Assembly: GCA_947460975.1 (NCBI GenBank)
Contig: CANHGO010000001.1
Coordinates: 186,001 to 250,000, forward strand
Direction of reading: 5' to 3'
DNA: 64,000 bases
DNA from: Cytophagaceae bacterium
GTDB lineage: Bacteria; Bacteroidota; Bacteroidia; Cytophagales; Spirosomataceae
Position numbers and translations under genes: made by a program. Each line of letters opens with the position of its first letter. Positions within the stretch are counted from its first letter, which is position 1. The notes below the pieces were generated by a model that saw only the letters and a list, made by a program, of their open reading frames with translations, was not told where the DNA came from and did not search any database. This document shows, one piece after another, positions 17,169 through 25,770 of this stretch.

Positions 17169-18284
17169 TTATTTCATATTGGGACGTCCCAAATATCTCA
17201 TAGAACATCTAAATCCAATAAATGAACGTTTTCTTGTTTGCAATTCATACGCGCGAGTGCCTGTTTCCAAATAATACGCAATGTCTTTCCAAGATCCACC
17301 TCTCGTTACTTTTCTAGGCTCATCCGCATCTTTATTGACCGTATTCAAATCCCAAGTAATGGCAACCGAATTATCTGCATAAGCATCCTCACACCATTCA
17401 GCCACGTTTCCAGCCATATTATATAATCCAAAATCATTGGGATCATACGCATTTGCCGGTGCAGTATAGGAATACCCATCTGCATCGTAATTTCCTCTAT
17501 GCGGCTTGAAATTAGCCATCAAACATCCCTTCGCATTCGCAATATAAGGGTTCCCCCAAGGATATTTAACCGATGCTCTTCCTCCCCTAGCTGCCCATTC
17601 CCATTCTGACTCAGACGGAAGCTCGAACCTAGGAAGTATGTACATATTTTGTTTTTTACGATAATCATTCATCATTTTGGAACGCCATAAACAAAAATAT
17701 TTGGCTGCGTCCCAACTCACCCCTACAATCGGATATTGATCAAAGGCTGGGCTAGAAAAATAATATTCTGTCATTGGATCACCATTGTGGAATGTAAAAT
17801 CAGCATTCCAAACAGTAGTATCTGGATAATATGATGTCATAATTTTATCCTCTCCCAAGACTGAAACAGAATCTTTCAATAAGGAGTTGGTGAATTGACG
17901 GTACTCATGGTTCGTGATTTCCGTATCATCCATGTAAAATGCTGACACCGTCACACGCTTATTGAAATTTATTCCGGCACGTGATATTTCCTCATCTGCT
18001 TGACCCATCATATAACTACCCGATGGCACCAAAACCATTCCATAAGGAGTAGGCTGAGTCCAACCACGGCGATTAGACGCCACAATTTCACCATTGGCAA
18101 TTCCTGGAGCATCTTTAGAACCCTTGCCAAACTTCAACAAGCCTCCTTTCCCTGAACTTCCTTTTTTACTACTTAGTGTTTTAGATCCTCCTGAGTTTTT
18201 TGAGCCACAACTATTGATCAAGGCCACAACGACTAAAACGGATGAAATCAAAAACAAACGCTTTGCTAAAAATTGTAAATTCAT
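17169..18284 (-). CDS. gldK: T9SS lipoprotein GldK (PorK), FGE-sulfatase fold
   Basis: GldK is an outer-membrane lipoprotein forming the periplasmic ring with GldN. The lipobox is LINSC (Cys26), followed by a Ser/Gly/Lys-rich linker. From about residue 80 comes a formylglycine-generating-enzyme-like domain: MVLVPSGSYMMGQ, ELPSESEWEWAARGG, YPWGN, GNVAEWCEDAY, TRGGSW, and FIGFRC. In T9SS this fold is structural and should not be read as a sulfatase activator. First gene of the gldKLMN operon, preceded by 154 bp of AT-rich DNA after the PorP/SprF gene. Confidence 0.95.
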   Translation of the reverse strand: MNLQFLAKRLFLISSVLVVVALINSCGSKNSGGSKTLSSKKGSSGKGGLLKFGKGSKDAPGIANGEIVASNRRGWTQPTPYGMVLVPSGSYMMGQADEEISRAGINFNKRVTVSAFYMDDTEITNHEYRQFTNSLLKDSVSVLGEDKIMTSYYPDTTVWNADFTFHNGDPMTEYYFSSPAFDQYPIVGVSWDAAKYFCLWRSKMMNDYRKKQNMYILPRFELPSESEWEWAARGGRASVKYPWGNPYIANAKGCLMANFKPHRGNYDADGYSYTAPANAYDPNDFGLYNMAGNVAEWCEDAYADNSVAITWDLNTVNKDADEPRKVTRGGSWKDIAYYLETGTRAYELQTRKRSFIGFRCSMRYLGRPNMK

Positions 18285-18438
18285 ATAACCGAATTAAAAA
18301 TATCTTTTGTTGAACGAAATCTATTCTAAAAAATTGTGTTAATCACTATTAAAAGAATCCATAAAGATTCAAATTCCCCAAAATTAAAGAATTTTCTAAG
18401 AATAATTAAAGAATTAACTTTTTTTTCCAAGGTTTAAA

Positions 18439-19434
18439 TTAATTAATCTTAAAACGCGGAGTCTTTATTGGCACCGCCTGAACACCCATTTTAAACGTAG
18501 GCAGGTTAAACTTAACAAATACCTCATGGGTCAACAAGGACTTTGCATCTAAATTCACCAAGGTATAATCAATGGAATATCCAAGATTTAACCGATTATT
18601 CAGCAGAGACACCCCCATCATACCGATCGCAGCATCATTTAAACGAAAAGAACTGCCTACCCAAAACATATCTCGGTATTCAACTCGGGCACCCAATTCC
18701 GGCAGAATTTTTCCTGAATAATACCTTATTTGGCCAAATGGTAAAAAATCAAAAGAGGTATTAATCAAAATTTCCGCTCCCGCATGAGCTGTAAAAACCG
18801 TAGTCAAAGGCATCGCTGCTGCAGTCGAATTAAATGTATAGGTAGGACTCGTGAGGTGATCCATGGAAATTCCGGCATTCCAATTGTCCTTCGAGTAAAC
18901 CACTCCTAACCCAAAATCAGGCAAGGATTGACTCACTGTCTTACCAGAAAGCTCTAAGGCTAATGGGTCATTTGAATCTCGAACACGGAAAACACGGCCA
19001 TCAAAAGATTTAGCTTGCATGCCCATGCGAATTCCGGTAGAAATTAACCCTGAACCTATCGAATAATGATGCGCTAATTGCAATCGAACCGTTTGCATAC
19101 CCACTCCAGAAGGGGTATTGTCCGACATATATAAAAATCCAACCCCTGCATTCAATATACCCAAAGGCATGGAAGCGGTTAATATTTGGGTCCCTAAACT
19201 ACCTGAACCATCTTGTGTAGATGCATAGCCTGACCATTGATTTCGAACATGAAGCTGGACAGAAGTCTCATTTCGCCAACCAGCAAACGCGGGATTTAAA
19301 TTCGCATTGTTTAAAGAAAACATGCTTAATCCAGGATCCTGCTGGCCTAAAGTAGCAAAACTAATCAATCCCAAAGCAAGGAAAAGCCATTTTCTGAAGT
19401 CAAAAACCGAAATAAAGCTAATACTATGGCGCAT
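18439..19434 (-). CDS. PorP/SprF family outer-membrane protein
   Basis: This is a beta-barrel of the PorP/SprF family, linked to T9SS and in particular to secretion of type B-CTD adhesins such as SprB. A signal peptide ends near residue 30 (FATLGQQDP). The family start LSMFSLNNANLNPAFAGWR with a nearby RNQWSGY is clear. The barrel ends FVKFNLP with a short tail. Length 331 is normal. It sits directly upstream of gldK, a common arrangement in Cytophagales. No SprB-like adhesin is in the window, so the client is unknown. Confidence 0.9.
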   Translation of the reverse strand: MRHSISFISVFDFRKWLFLALGLISFATLGQQDPGLSMFSLNNANLNPAFAGWRNETSVQLHVRNQWSGYASTQDGSGSLGTQILTASMPLGILNAGVGFLYMSDNTPSGVGMQTVRLQLAHHYSIGSGLISTGIRMGMQAKSFDGRVFRVRDSNDPLALELSGKTVSQSLPDFGLGVVYSKDNWNAGISMDHLTSPTYTFNSTAAAMPLTTVFTAHAGAEILINTSFDFLPFGQIRYYSGKILPELGARVEYRDMFWVGSSFRLNDAAIGMMGVSLLNNRLNLGYSIDYTLVNLDAKSLLTHEVFVKFNLPTFKMGVQAVPIKTPRFKIN

Positions 19435-19501
19435 TGAATAAAGTCGAATTTTAATAGGCGAATAAAAATAAGCAATAATTTGCTTCGAGCAAGATTATTT
19501 C

Positions 19502-19527
19502 AAAAAAAAAGCTCCTTCAAAGGAGCT
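19502..19527 (-). terminator. Rho-independent terminator after hemD
   Basis: On the minus strand: AGCTCCTT-TG-AAGGAGCT stem-loop followed by nine T. It is 5 bp after the hemD stop. Confidence 0.9.
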
Positions 19528-19531
19528 AAAA

Positions 19532-20317
19532 TTAATTATTTGCTTGTTTGATGTATTGCTCTAAAGCACCCGTCATGGAAGGGGCATTCGGCATAGGAGC
19601 CTGAATATCCAAAATCAAATTGGCATCTTTTACCGCCTGAGCAGTCGTAGGGCCAAAAGCCGCAATTCGAGTGTTGTTTTGTTTGAATTCTGGAAAATTT
19701 TCTAACAATGAAGTAATCCCCGATGGACTATAGAAGGCAAGAACATCATAAAATACATTTTCCAAATCTGACAAGTCCGATGAAACCGTTTCATACATAA
19801 CCGCCTCTGTGATTTTAAAATCATTGGTACCCATGTAATCCGGAAGATCTTTTTGGCGCTTATTGGAACAAGGAAAAAGAAAATTCTCTGTCTTATGCTT
19901 TTTAATTACCTCCAATAAATCCAAAGCGGTCTTAGTTCCGGTAAATACTTTGCGCTTACGTATCACTATATACTTTTGAAGATAATTGGCCGTTTGCTCC
20001 GTGATACAAAAATATTTCATATCCGACGGAGTTTCAATTTTCGCCTCTTTACATATTCTAAAGAAGTGGTCTATCGCATTCCGACTGGTAAAAATTATAG
20101 CCGTATGCTCTAAAATATTAATCTTTTGCTTCCTGAATTCTTTATATGCAACTCCCTTCACCTCGATAAATGACCTGAAATCCACCTTGATATTGTATTT
20201 CTTTTCAATATCAAAATAAGGAGATTTGGCATCCGTAGGCGCAGCTTGGGTAACCAAAATACTTTTGATTTTTTTCAACCTTTTGGGATCTGGTTGTATC
20301 ACATTTAATTCACTCAT
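19532..20317 (-). CDS. hemD: Uroporphyrinogen-III synthase
   Basis: This is a heme-pathway enzyme that cyclises hydroxymethylbilane to uroporphyrinogen III. The two-lobed HemD layout is visible: IIFTSRNAIDHFF (about residue 73), FLFPCSNKRQKDLP (about 148), VLAFYSPSGITSLLENFP and RIAAFGPTTAQAVKDANL (about 190-235). Sequence conservation in this family is low, but these motifs are typical. Length 261. It follows the DUF4271 membrane-protein gene on the same strand after 93 bp with its own -7 box; a terminator lies just after it. Confidence 0.88.
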   Translation of the reverse strand: MSELNVIQPDPKRLKKIKSILVTQAAPTDAKSPYFDIEKKYNIKVDFRSFIEVKGVAYKEFRKQKINILEHTAIIFTSRNAIDHFFRICKEAKIETPSDMKYFCITEQTANYLQKYIVIRKRKVFTGTKTALDLLEVIKKHKTENFLFPCSNKRQKDLPDYMGTNDFKITEAVMYETVSSDLSDLENVFYDVLAFYSPSGITSLLENFPEFKQNNTRIAAFGPTTAQAVKDANLILDIQAPMPNAPSMTGALEQYIKQANN

Positions 20318-20370
20318 ACAATTTCAATCTATTGTTGGAATTCATTTTGAAGCAAAATTCAAAACGAATG

Positions 20371-20378
20371 CAAATATA
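20371..20378 (-). promoter_or_regulatory. Putative -7 box of the hemD promoter
   Basis: On the minus strand this reads TATATTTG, 53 bp before the hemD ATG. A palindrome (20393-20412) lies just upstream. The -33 element is weak. Confidence 0.4.
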
Positions 20379-20392
20379 CGATTAAATTTCTC

Positions 20393-20412
20393 AAATCACA
20401 TCCATGTGATTT
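20393..20412. promoter_or_regulatory. Palindrome AAATCACAT-CC-ATGTGATTT upstream of hemD
   Basis: Perfect 9-bp arms with a 2-bp centre, overlapping the last bases of the DUF4271 gene and 14 bp upstream of the hemD -7 box. It may be an operator; arms are in the reverse order of a CRP/FNR site. Confidence 0.35.
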
Positions 20413-21607
20413 ACATGAATTCTGGAAAAATCAATTCTCTTATACCAAATAATAATACTTGGCCTTCAATTATAGCTAAATATGCAATGAGAGATAACGG
20501 ATTGACTTTGAAATGCTTTTTAAAAATTATAAAAAAGTAAACGGCCCTGAATAGGAAGTAAACATCGACTGCCGTTCTAATCCAATTTAAATTATTAACA
20601 AATGCTGGCCCCATATAGACCGAGTAGATCAAGATTAAAAAAATGAGTAATGTGAAAAACTGGATGTTGGTTTGTATGGATTTAAAAAAATGAATACTGG
20701 CCAAATTATCCAACTTGAACAAAGAGCAAAACATTTGGTACATAAAAAAGCGCAAGCCAAATAATATGAATGCCACCATTGTCTTTGTGCCTATAAATAA
20801 AAAGGCCTCACTGAAAATCTCCGCCAAAGAACTGCCGATCGTAAAAGTTTGATTTAAGGTGTGTAATAAGCCATTAAAATAAGCTAAATATGCTGTAACC
20901 AAACTTAAGATGAAAATGACAAATAAATTGGGGAATGCGAAAGGCATTTTTGCGATGACGACATCCTTGATTTCCAAACTTAGCCAATCGGAATACCTGA
21001 AATACGAATGAAAATACTTAGGGAAAAAAGAATATAAAAAACCAAGAAGACTTAATAAACTCAACATAGCTAAGGCAAAGAAATTATTAATGCCTGAGCC
21101 CTCACGAATCTTCATTTCAAAGGTATTCAATAAGGACATCTTCCCCTTTTCTACATTCTGCTCAATAAAAACTTGCTGGGGAAGTCCATTTAATTCATCC
21201 CCGTAAAATGTTAAAACCATTCGGTCGGCTAAGGGCTGCTTTAAACCAAGGCTGTCCAAATTCATCCGAACCAAAGCCCCTTGTGTTATTTTTCGACTAA
21301 AAACTCCATTAATAAATAAGGTATAGTTCTCCGATGCGTCAATTTTCAAATGGCCCTTTGGGAAATCAGTGGGCTTGATCAGCAAAGATTTGGATTTGTA
21401 ATTAAAGTGCTTCGAGGAGATATAAGGAAGAAAAGCTTTCCAACTGGGTTGGAATACCAACCATTCCTTCTCAAACGAATGGATCGTTTTCCATTCAGCC
21501 TTGGAGGAAAATGAAAGCGTTGCAAAAAGAAAAAATAAAAAAAATCTGCTAAACAATTGCTTACATACCAACTGTCTAACAGATCTTTTTAGTAAAAAAG
21601 GAATCAT
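20411..21607 (-). CDS. DUF4271-type multi-pass membrane protein
   Basis: This is a 398-residue membrane protein. It has an N-terminal signal (about 18-38), a soluble extracytoplasmic part to about residue 180, then several hydrophobic segments (about 183-205, 225-245, 265-290, 320-340 and 350-390). It resembles the DUF4271 family, which I associate with genes adjacent to hemD in Bacteroidota; that is from memory and untested here. No catalytic motif is visible. It starts 13 bp after sucD on the same strand, so sucD, this gene and perhaps hemD may be co-transcribed. Function unknown. Confidence 0.7.
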   Translation of the reverse strand: MIPFLLKRSVRQLVCKQLFSRFFLFFLFATLSFSSKAEWKTIHSFEKEWLVFQPSWKAFLPYISSKHFNYKSKSLLIKPTDFPKGHLKIDASENYTLFINGVFSRKITQGALVRMNLDSLGLKQPLADRMVLTFYGDELNGLPQQVFIEQNVEKGKMSLLNTFEMKIREGSGINNFFALAMLSLLSLLGFLYSFFPKYFHSYFRYSDWLSLEIKDVVIAKMPFAFPNLFVIFILSLVTAYLAYFNGLLHTLNQTFTIGSSLAEIFSEAFLFIGTKTMVAFILFGLRFFMYQMFCSLFKLDNLASIHFFKSIQTNIQFFTLLIFLILIYSVYMGPAFVNNLNWIRTAVDVYFLFRAVYFFIIFKKHFKVNPLSLIAYLAIIEGQVLLFGIRELIFPEFM

Positions 21608-21620
21608 CCTTTACTGAAAT

Positions 21621-22499
21621 TTATTTCGCGGCAAGCGCCTTGATCATTGTTTCGCCAATATCAGCTGGAGAATACACCACATGAATTCCACATTCCGTCA
21701 TGATTTTCATCTTAGCTTCAGCCGTATCATCCGCACCGCCAATAATGGCACCTGCATGACCCATTCTACGACCTTTGGGAGCTGTTTGACCCGCAATAAA
21801 GCCAACAACCGGCTTGCGATTGCCATCTGCTTTAATCCATTTAGCTGCTTCCGCTTCCATGCCCCCGCCAATTTCTCCAATCATCACAATGCCTTCCGTT
21901 TCTGGATCGTTCATTAATAACTCAACCGCTTCTTTGGTCGTAGTTCCAATAATCGGATCTCCACCAATTCCAATGGCTGTTGTTTGGCCTAAACCCGCCT
22001 TTGTCAACTGATCTACCGCCTCATATGTTAATGTACCTGATTTAGATACGATACCAATCTTACCTTTTTGGAAAATAAAGGCAGGCATAATTCCTACTTT
22101 ACACTCTCCAGCCGTCATGACACCGGGACAATTTGGCCCAATCAAACGGCAATCTTTATGATTAATATACTCCTTAGCCACAATCATGTCTTTGGTCGGA
22201 ATACCTTCTGTAATACAAATAATCACTTTTATCCCGGCATCAGCCGCTTCCATAATTGCATCCGCAGCAAACGCAGGCGGAACAAAAATAATGGAAGTAT
22301 CAGCACCCGTTTGAGTAACTGCATCCGCAACTGTATTGAAAATAGGACGATCTAAGTGCGTCGCTCCCCCTTTTCCTGGAGTAACACCGCCAACAACCTG
22401 AGTGCCATAAGCAATCATTTGTTCTGCATGGAACGTACCCTCTGTACCCGTAAATCCTTGGACAATAATTTTTGAATTCTTATTAACTAAAACACTCAT
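21621..22499 (-). CDS. sucD: Succinate-CoA ligase, alpha subunit
   Basis: This is the TCA-cycle succinyl-CoA synthetase alpha subunit, which binds CoA and carries the phospho-histidine. The CoA-binding start ([21 protein letters not shown]), [17 protein letters not shown], and the active-site region [10 protein letters not shown] with catalytic His near residue 245 are all present. I start at ATG 22499 (MSVLVNK); the frame can be extended 14 codons upstream but that would overlap the promoter. The beta subunit gene (sucC) is not in the window, unlike in many bacteria where sucCD are adjacent. Confidence 0.96.
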   Translation of the reverse strand: MSVLVNKNSKIIVQGFTGTEGTFHAEQMIAYGTQVVGGVTPGKGGATHLDRPIFNTVADAVTQTGADTSIIFVPPAFAADAIMEAADAGIKVIICITEGIPTKDMIVAKEYINHKDCRLIGPNCPGVMTAGECKVGIMPAFIFQKGKIGIVSKSGTLTYEAVDQLTKAGLGQTTAIGIGGDPIIGTTTKEAVELLMNDPETEGIVMIGEIGGGMEAEAAKWIKADGNRKPVVGFIAGQTAPKGRRMGHAGAIIGGADDTAEAKMKIMTECGIHVVYSPADIGETMIKALAAK

Positions 22500-22538
22500 G
22501 TTATGTGGGTTATATAAACTAAGGCGAAAAAATTTTCC

Positions 22539-22571
22539 CAAAGGTACAAATTATTGATAAAATTTATCAAA
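22539..22571 (-). promoter_or_regulatory. sucD promoter (-33 TTTG, 21-bp spacer, -7 TACCTTTG)
   Basis: On the minus strand TTTG (22571-22568) is followed after 21 bp by TACCTTTG (22546-22539), matching the Bacteroidota consensus TTTG-N19-21-TAnnTTTG. The predicted start leaves a leader of about 30 bp. The spacer contains the palindrome TTGATAAA-A-TTTATCAA (22554-22570), which could bind a regulator. Confidence 0.65.
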
Positions 22572-22607
22572 AACCTTTTGAATCAAAGGAAGAAAAATTT
22601 GATATAG

Positions 22608-22615
22608 TATATTTG
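22608..22615 (+). promoter_or_regulatory. Putative -7 box of the recN promoter
   Basis: TATATTTG, 27 bp before the recN ATG. It is divergent from the sucD promoter; the -33 element is not at the usual spacing. Confidence 0.4.
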
Positions 22616-22642
22616 TGTAAATTTAGTCTGATTTAAAAACGA

Positions 22643-24307
22643 ATGCTCAAACACCTCCACATTCAAAATTATGCACTCATTGACTCCTTAGATCTTGATC
22701 TTGGGAGCGGTCTTAGCGTAATTACAGGAGAAACGGGGGCTGGTAAATCCATTTTATTAGGGGCGATTAGTTTGTTACTAGGCCAAAGGGCCGACACAAA
22801 GACCTTATTTGATGCTGAAAAAAAATGTGTGATTGAAGGTACTTTTCACTTGGACTTACATCAACAACTAAAAGATATTTTCATCGAGGAAGAAATTGAT
22901 TTTGAGGATCCGTGTTTGATCCGCAGAGAAATAAACCCTCAGGGTAAATCCAGGTCTTTCATCAACGACACGCCGGTCAATTTAGAATCTCTTCGAAAAA
23001 TAGGTATTGAACTCGTTGACATACATTCCCAACAAGACCACGGCTGGATGTCCAATCCAGATTTCACCTTAGATATCATTGATAGTTTTGCCCAAAACCA
23101 ATCTTTAAAAAGTGTATTTAAAGTAGAGTTCGACAAGATGCAATTGGCCAAAATGGAATTCTTGATGCTCCAAAAACAAGCTTCTCAAGGATCACAAGGC
23201 TTAGATTTTTTAAAATTTCAATGGGAAGAATTAGATAAGGCCAATCTCCAATTAGGTGAATTTGATGCCCTAAAATCCGGTTTAGATAAACTAGAAAATG
23301 CGGAACAGATTCGAGAGAAATTAGCCAATTTGGGGAATTTGGTCAGTATTTCTGACTTGTCTACAATCCAGCAATTGCAATTAGCCTTACAGCAGGCACA
23401 ATCTTTGAGCAAGTATGGAGATGATTTTGAGGTTTGGAGAAAACGCCTAGAATCGATTTGGATTGAATTGAAAGATCTTGCCTCCGAAATTGAATACGAA
23501 GCAGAAAATTTTATTTCGGATCCGATAGCACTCATCGAAAAGCAGAAAAGATTAGATGTGTTAAATCGCTTGATGCAAAAGCACCACGTCAACAACATGG
23601 AAGATTTAATCCAAGTGAGAGATACTTTTGATGAGCAGATTTCATCTTTTGAAAACATAGATTTAGAATTAGAAAACGCAGAAAATCGATATAAGGAGCT
23701 ACAAGTAACCTGCCAAGCAGCAGCAGAAAAGGTGAGTCATTCCAGAATGGAAGTCTTGAGTTCCATCGCGGCCCAACTAATAAAATCATTGCAATCGCTG
23801 GGCATTCCGAATGCCAACCTAGATTGGGAAATAAACAAAAAAGAGGTGTATGCGCAGGGAATTGACAAAATACAATTGCTCTTTTCGGCCAATAAAGGTC
23901 TCGCACCCAAACCCTTTAAACAAATTGTATCGGGCGGCGAGATGAGCCGATTGATGTTATCCATCAAACATTTAATTGCTAAAAAAAGAGCGATGCCTAC
24001 CTTGATTTTGGATGAAATCGACACCGGTGTTTCTGGTGAAATTGCGATCCAAATGGGAGCTATGCTGACGCAAATGAGCCAAGGACATCAGATTATTGCC
24101 ATAACCCATCTTCCTCAAATAGCCGCAGCGGGTCAAAACCATTGGTTTGTGTATAAAAATCATAGCGGTGAAAAAACAATTTCTGCGTTAAAGAAGCTAG
24201 TTGGCGAAGAACGTGTGGAAGAAATCGCCAAAATGATTGGCGGACAAAAAGGTTACATGGATCTAAAAGAGAATGTCCGTAAGTTAATCGTAGAAAATCA
24301 AAAATAA
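22643..24307 (+). CDS. recN: DNA repair protein RecN
   Basis: RecN is an SMC-like ATPase that acts in double-strand-break repair. Walker A GETGAGKS is at residues 29-36, with a preceding LHIQNYALIDSLDLDL strand. Two coiled-coil arms lie at about 150-240 and 290-385, with VSGGEMSRLMLSIK (signature, about 430) and LILDEIDTGVSGE (Walker B, about 455) in the C-terminal half, then ITHLPQIAAAG. Length 554 is normal. It is the first of four closely packed plus-strand genes; the next starts 1 bp after its stop, although the others look functionally unrelated. Confidence 0.97.
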   Translation: MLKHLHIQNYALIDSLDLDLGSGLSVITGETGAGKSILLGAISLLLGQRADTKTLFDAEKKCVIEGTFHLDLHQQLKDIFIEEEIDFEDPCLIRREINPQGKSRSFINDTPVNLESLRKIGIELVDIHSQQDHGWMSNPDFTLDIIDSFAQNQSLKSVFKVEFDKMQLAKMEFLMLQKQASQGSQGLDFLKFQWEELDKANLQLGEFDALKSGLDKLENAEQIREKLANLGNLVSISDLSTIQQLQLALQQAQSLSKYGDDFEVWRKRLESIWIELKDLASEIEYEAENFISDPIALIEKQKRLDVLNRLMQKHHVNNMEDLIQVRDTFDEQISSFENIDLELENAENRYKELQVTCQAAAEKVSHSRMEVLSSIAAQLIKSLQSLGIPNANLDWEINKKEVYAQGIDKIQLLFSANKGLAPKPFKQIVSGGEMSRLMLSIKHLIAKKRAMPTLILDEIDTGVSGEIAIQMGAMLTQMSQGHQIIAITHLPQIAAAGQNHWFVYKNHSGEKTISALKKLVGEERVEEIAKMIGGQKGYMDLKENVRKLIVENQK

Positions 24308-24308
24308 T

Positions 24309-24704
24309 ATGGTACAAAAATTCATGAGTTTCTTGTTGATTATGCTAATCTTGAGCTCCTGCAATCAAGCGGAGCAAAAGTTAAGCCAAGAACTAAATGA
24401 TCAAGTGATGCAATTGCATGATCAATTAATGGGCAAAACAGAAGATGTTTTAAAACTAAAAAGGAGATTAGATAGTTTATCAACCGGCAAGGATTCCGTT
24501 AATGTCAATAAAATCATTGCTTCATTAAATAAATCCGATGAATCCATGATGGATTGGATGCATCACTTTTCCATTGATAGCTTAGAAAAAATGGATGTGA
24601 CAAATAAAATCAGCTATTTGAAAAATCAATTAGAAGCGCTTAAGAATTTAGAGAAATCAACTGACTCCAGTGTACATGCAGCAAATACGTATACCATTAA
24701 GTAA
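24309..24704 (+). CDS. Small helical lipoprotein, unknown function
   Basis: This 131-residue protein has a lipobox LSSC (Cys18) followed by an almost wholly helical, charged domain. The segment SDESMMDWMHHF near residue 77 resembles a family of Bacteroidota lipoproteins sometimes named viral A-type inclusion protein; the name is not informative. It starts 1 bp after recN and its 3' end overlaps the SCO gene by 29 bp, so translation is probably coupled. Its place beside a copper chaperone and a cytochrome suggests a periplasmic role, but nothing in the sequence proves that. Confidence 0.75.
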   Translation: MVQKFMSFLLIMLILSSCNQAEQKLSQELNDQVMQLHDQLMGKTEDVLKLKRRLDSLSTGKDSVNVNKIIASLNKSDESMMDWMHHFSIDSLEKMDVTNKISYLKNQLEALKNLEKSTDSSVHAANTYTIK

Positions 24705-25293
24705 AATTGTCTTTGTATTTTTAGTTGTTTTAGGGTGCCAACAGGAAAAAAAACTTCCTTTTTTAGGGCCTAAGGAGGTTGGGGAGCAGGGTGATACACT
24801 TTATCACAAAATCCCAGATTTTAAATTCCTAAATCAAGACTCTCTGTGGGTAAGCCAAAAAGATATGGCTGGAAAAATCTATGTGGCCGATTTCTTCTTT
24901 ACCACCTGCCCTACCATTTGCCCAAAAATGAAAACGCAATTGCTTCGTATCTATGATAAATTTGCGGAAGACGATCGGGTTAGAATTTTGTCGCACACGA
25001 TTGACCCCGAATATGATGGAGTACGAGTGCTGAAGGACTACGCTAAAAAACTGAACATCACGAGCCCTCGTTGGAATTTAGTCACAGGTAAAAAATCAGA
25101 TATTTACCGTTTAGGGAAAAAAAGCTACATGGTTACTGCTCAAGAAGATGCCAATGAAGAGGGCGGATTTGTTCACAGCGGAGCCTTCATTTTAGTGGAT
25201 CAAAACAGGCATGTTCGTGGGATTTATGATGGGACTAAAGAGGAGGATGTCAACCATTTAATTGAAGATATGACCTTGTTATTAAAAGAGTAA
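24676..25293 (+). CDS. SCO1/SenC-family copper-binding lipoprotein
   Basis: This thioredoxin-fold protein helps deliver copper to the CuA site of cytochrome oxidase or acts as a thiol reductase. Lipobox VVLGC (Cys21); the copper motif CPTIC has Cys78 and Cys82, and the third ligand His167 is in FVHSGAF. DFFFTTCP is the family signature. ATG 24676 gives the lipoprotein signal directly; a GTG two codons earlier is possible. It overlaps the previous gene by 29 bp and is followed 12 bp later by a cytochrome c, fitting respiratory assembly. No oxidase subunit genes are in the window. Confidence 0.93.
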   Translation: MQQIRIPLSKIVFVFLVVLGCQQEKKLPFLGPKEVGEQGDTLYHKIPDFKFLNQDSLWVSQKDMAGKIYVADFFFTTCPTICPKMKTQLLRIYDKFAEDDRVRILSHTIDPEYDGVRVLKDYAKKLNITSPRWNLVTGKKSDIYRLGKKSYMVTAQEDANEEGGFVHSGAFILVDQNRHVRGIYDGTKEEDVNHLIEDMTLLLKE

Positions 25294-25305
25294 AAGAAAA
25301 AAAAT

Positions 25306-25719
25306 ATGATCAACAAATTAGCCATTTTAGGCCTTATGATAATCGGAATTTCCTGCGAAAGTAGGGAGGAGATTACGCGCCAACAATACGTAGTAGAAGG
25401 CATGAATTTGTATCAAACAAATTGCGCTAATTGCCATCAAGTGGATGGTTCGGGATTAAAAGATTTATATCCCCCATTAGCTAGAACTGATTTATGGCAA
25501 CGCGTAAAAATGAGTGAATTAGCCTGCATTATTAAACATGGCCAAAAGGATTCAATACAGGTTAACGGAAAACCATATAATGCCTATATGCCAGCTAATC
25601 CTAAGCTTCAAGCCTTAGATATCGCTGAACTCATGACCTACATGAGGGAGAAATGGTCGCCCAATAAAACGATATTCAGTTTGGATAGCGCGCGGTATGC
25701 GTTAAAAAATTGTCCCTAA
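25306..25719 (+). CDS. Monoheme cytochrome c lipoprotein
   Basis: This is a 137-residue electron carrier anchored by a lipobox (GISC, Cys17). The heme site CANCH is at residues 40-44 and the likely axial Met95 lies in YNAYMPAN. Family features include GSGLKDLYPPLA after the heme site and a closing helix DIAELMTYMREKW. It is the last gene of the recN-lipoprotein-SCO-cytochrome run. It probably passes electrons to a periplasmic or membrane oxidase; the partner is not visible here. Confidence 0.92.
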   Translation: MINKLAILGLMIIGISCESREEITRQQYVVEGMNLYQTNCANCHQVDGSGLKDLYPPLARTDLWQRVKMSELACIIKHGQKDSIQVNGKPYNAYMPANPKLQALDIAELMTYMREKWSPNKTIFSLDSARYALKNCP

Positions 25720-25770
25720 ATTACTGTTGTTCTGTACTCAGCGTTCGACAAAAAGAGCTTGAATTGAAAT

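Noticed and set aside
17169-18284. Reading GldK as a formylglycine-generating enzyme that could activate the sulfatase
   Set aside because: It is in a complete gldKLMN operon and has the GldK lipoprotein layout; in this family the fold is structural.
20393-20412. CRP/FNR binding site
   Set aside because: The arms are in the order TCACA...TGTGA, the reverse of the TGTGA-N6-TCACA consensus.
22500-22541. Fourteen-residue N-terminal extension of SucD
   Set aside because: The extension covers the predicted promoter -7 box, and ATG 22499 gives the family-typical N-terminus.
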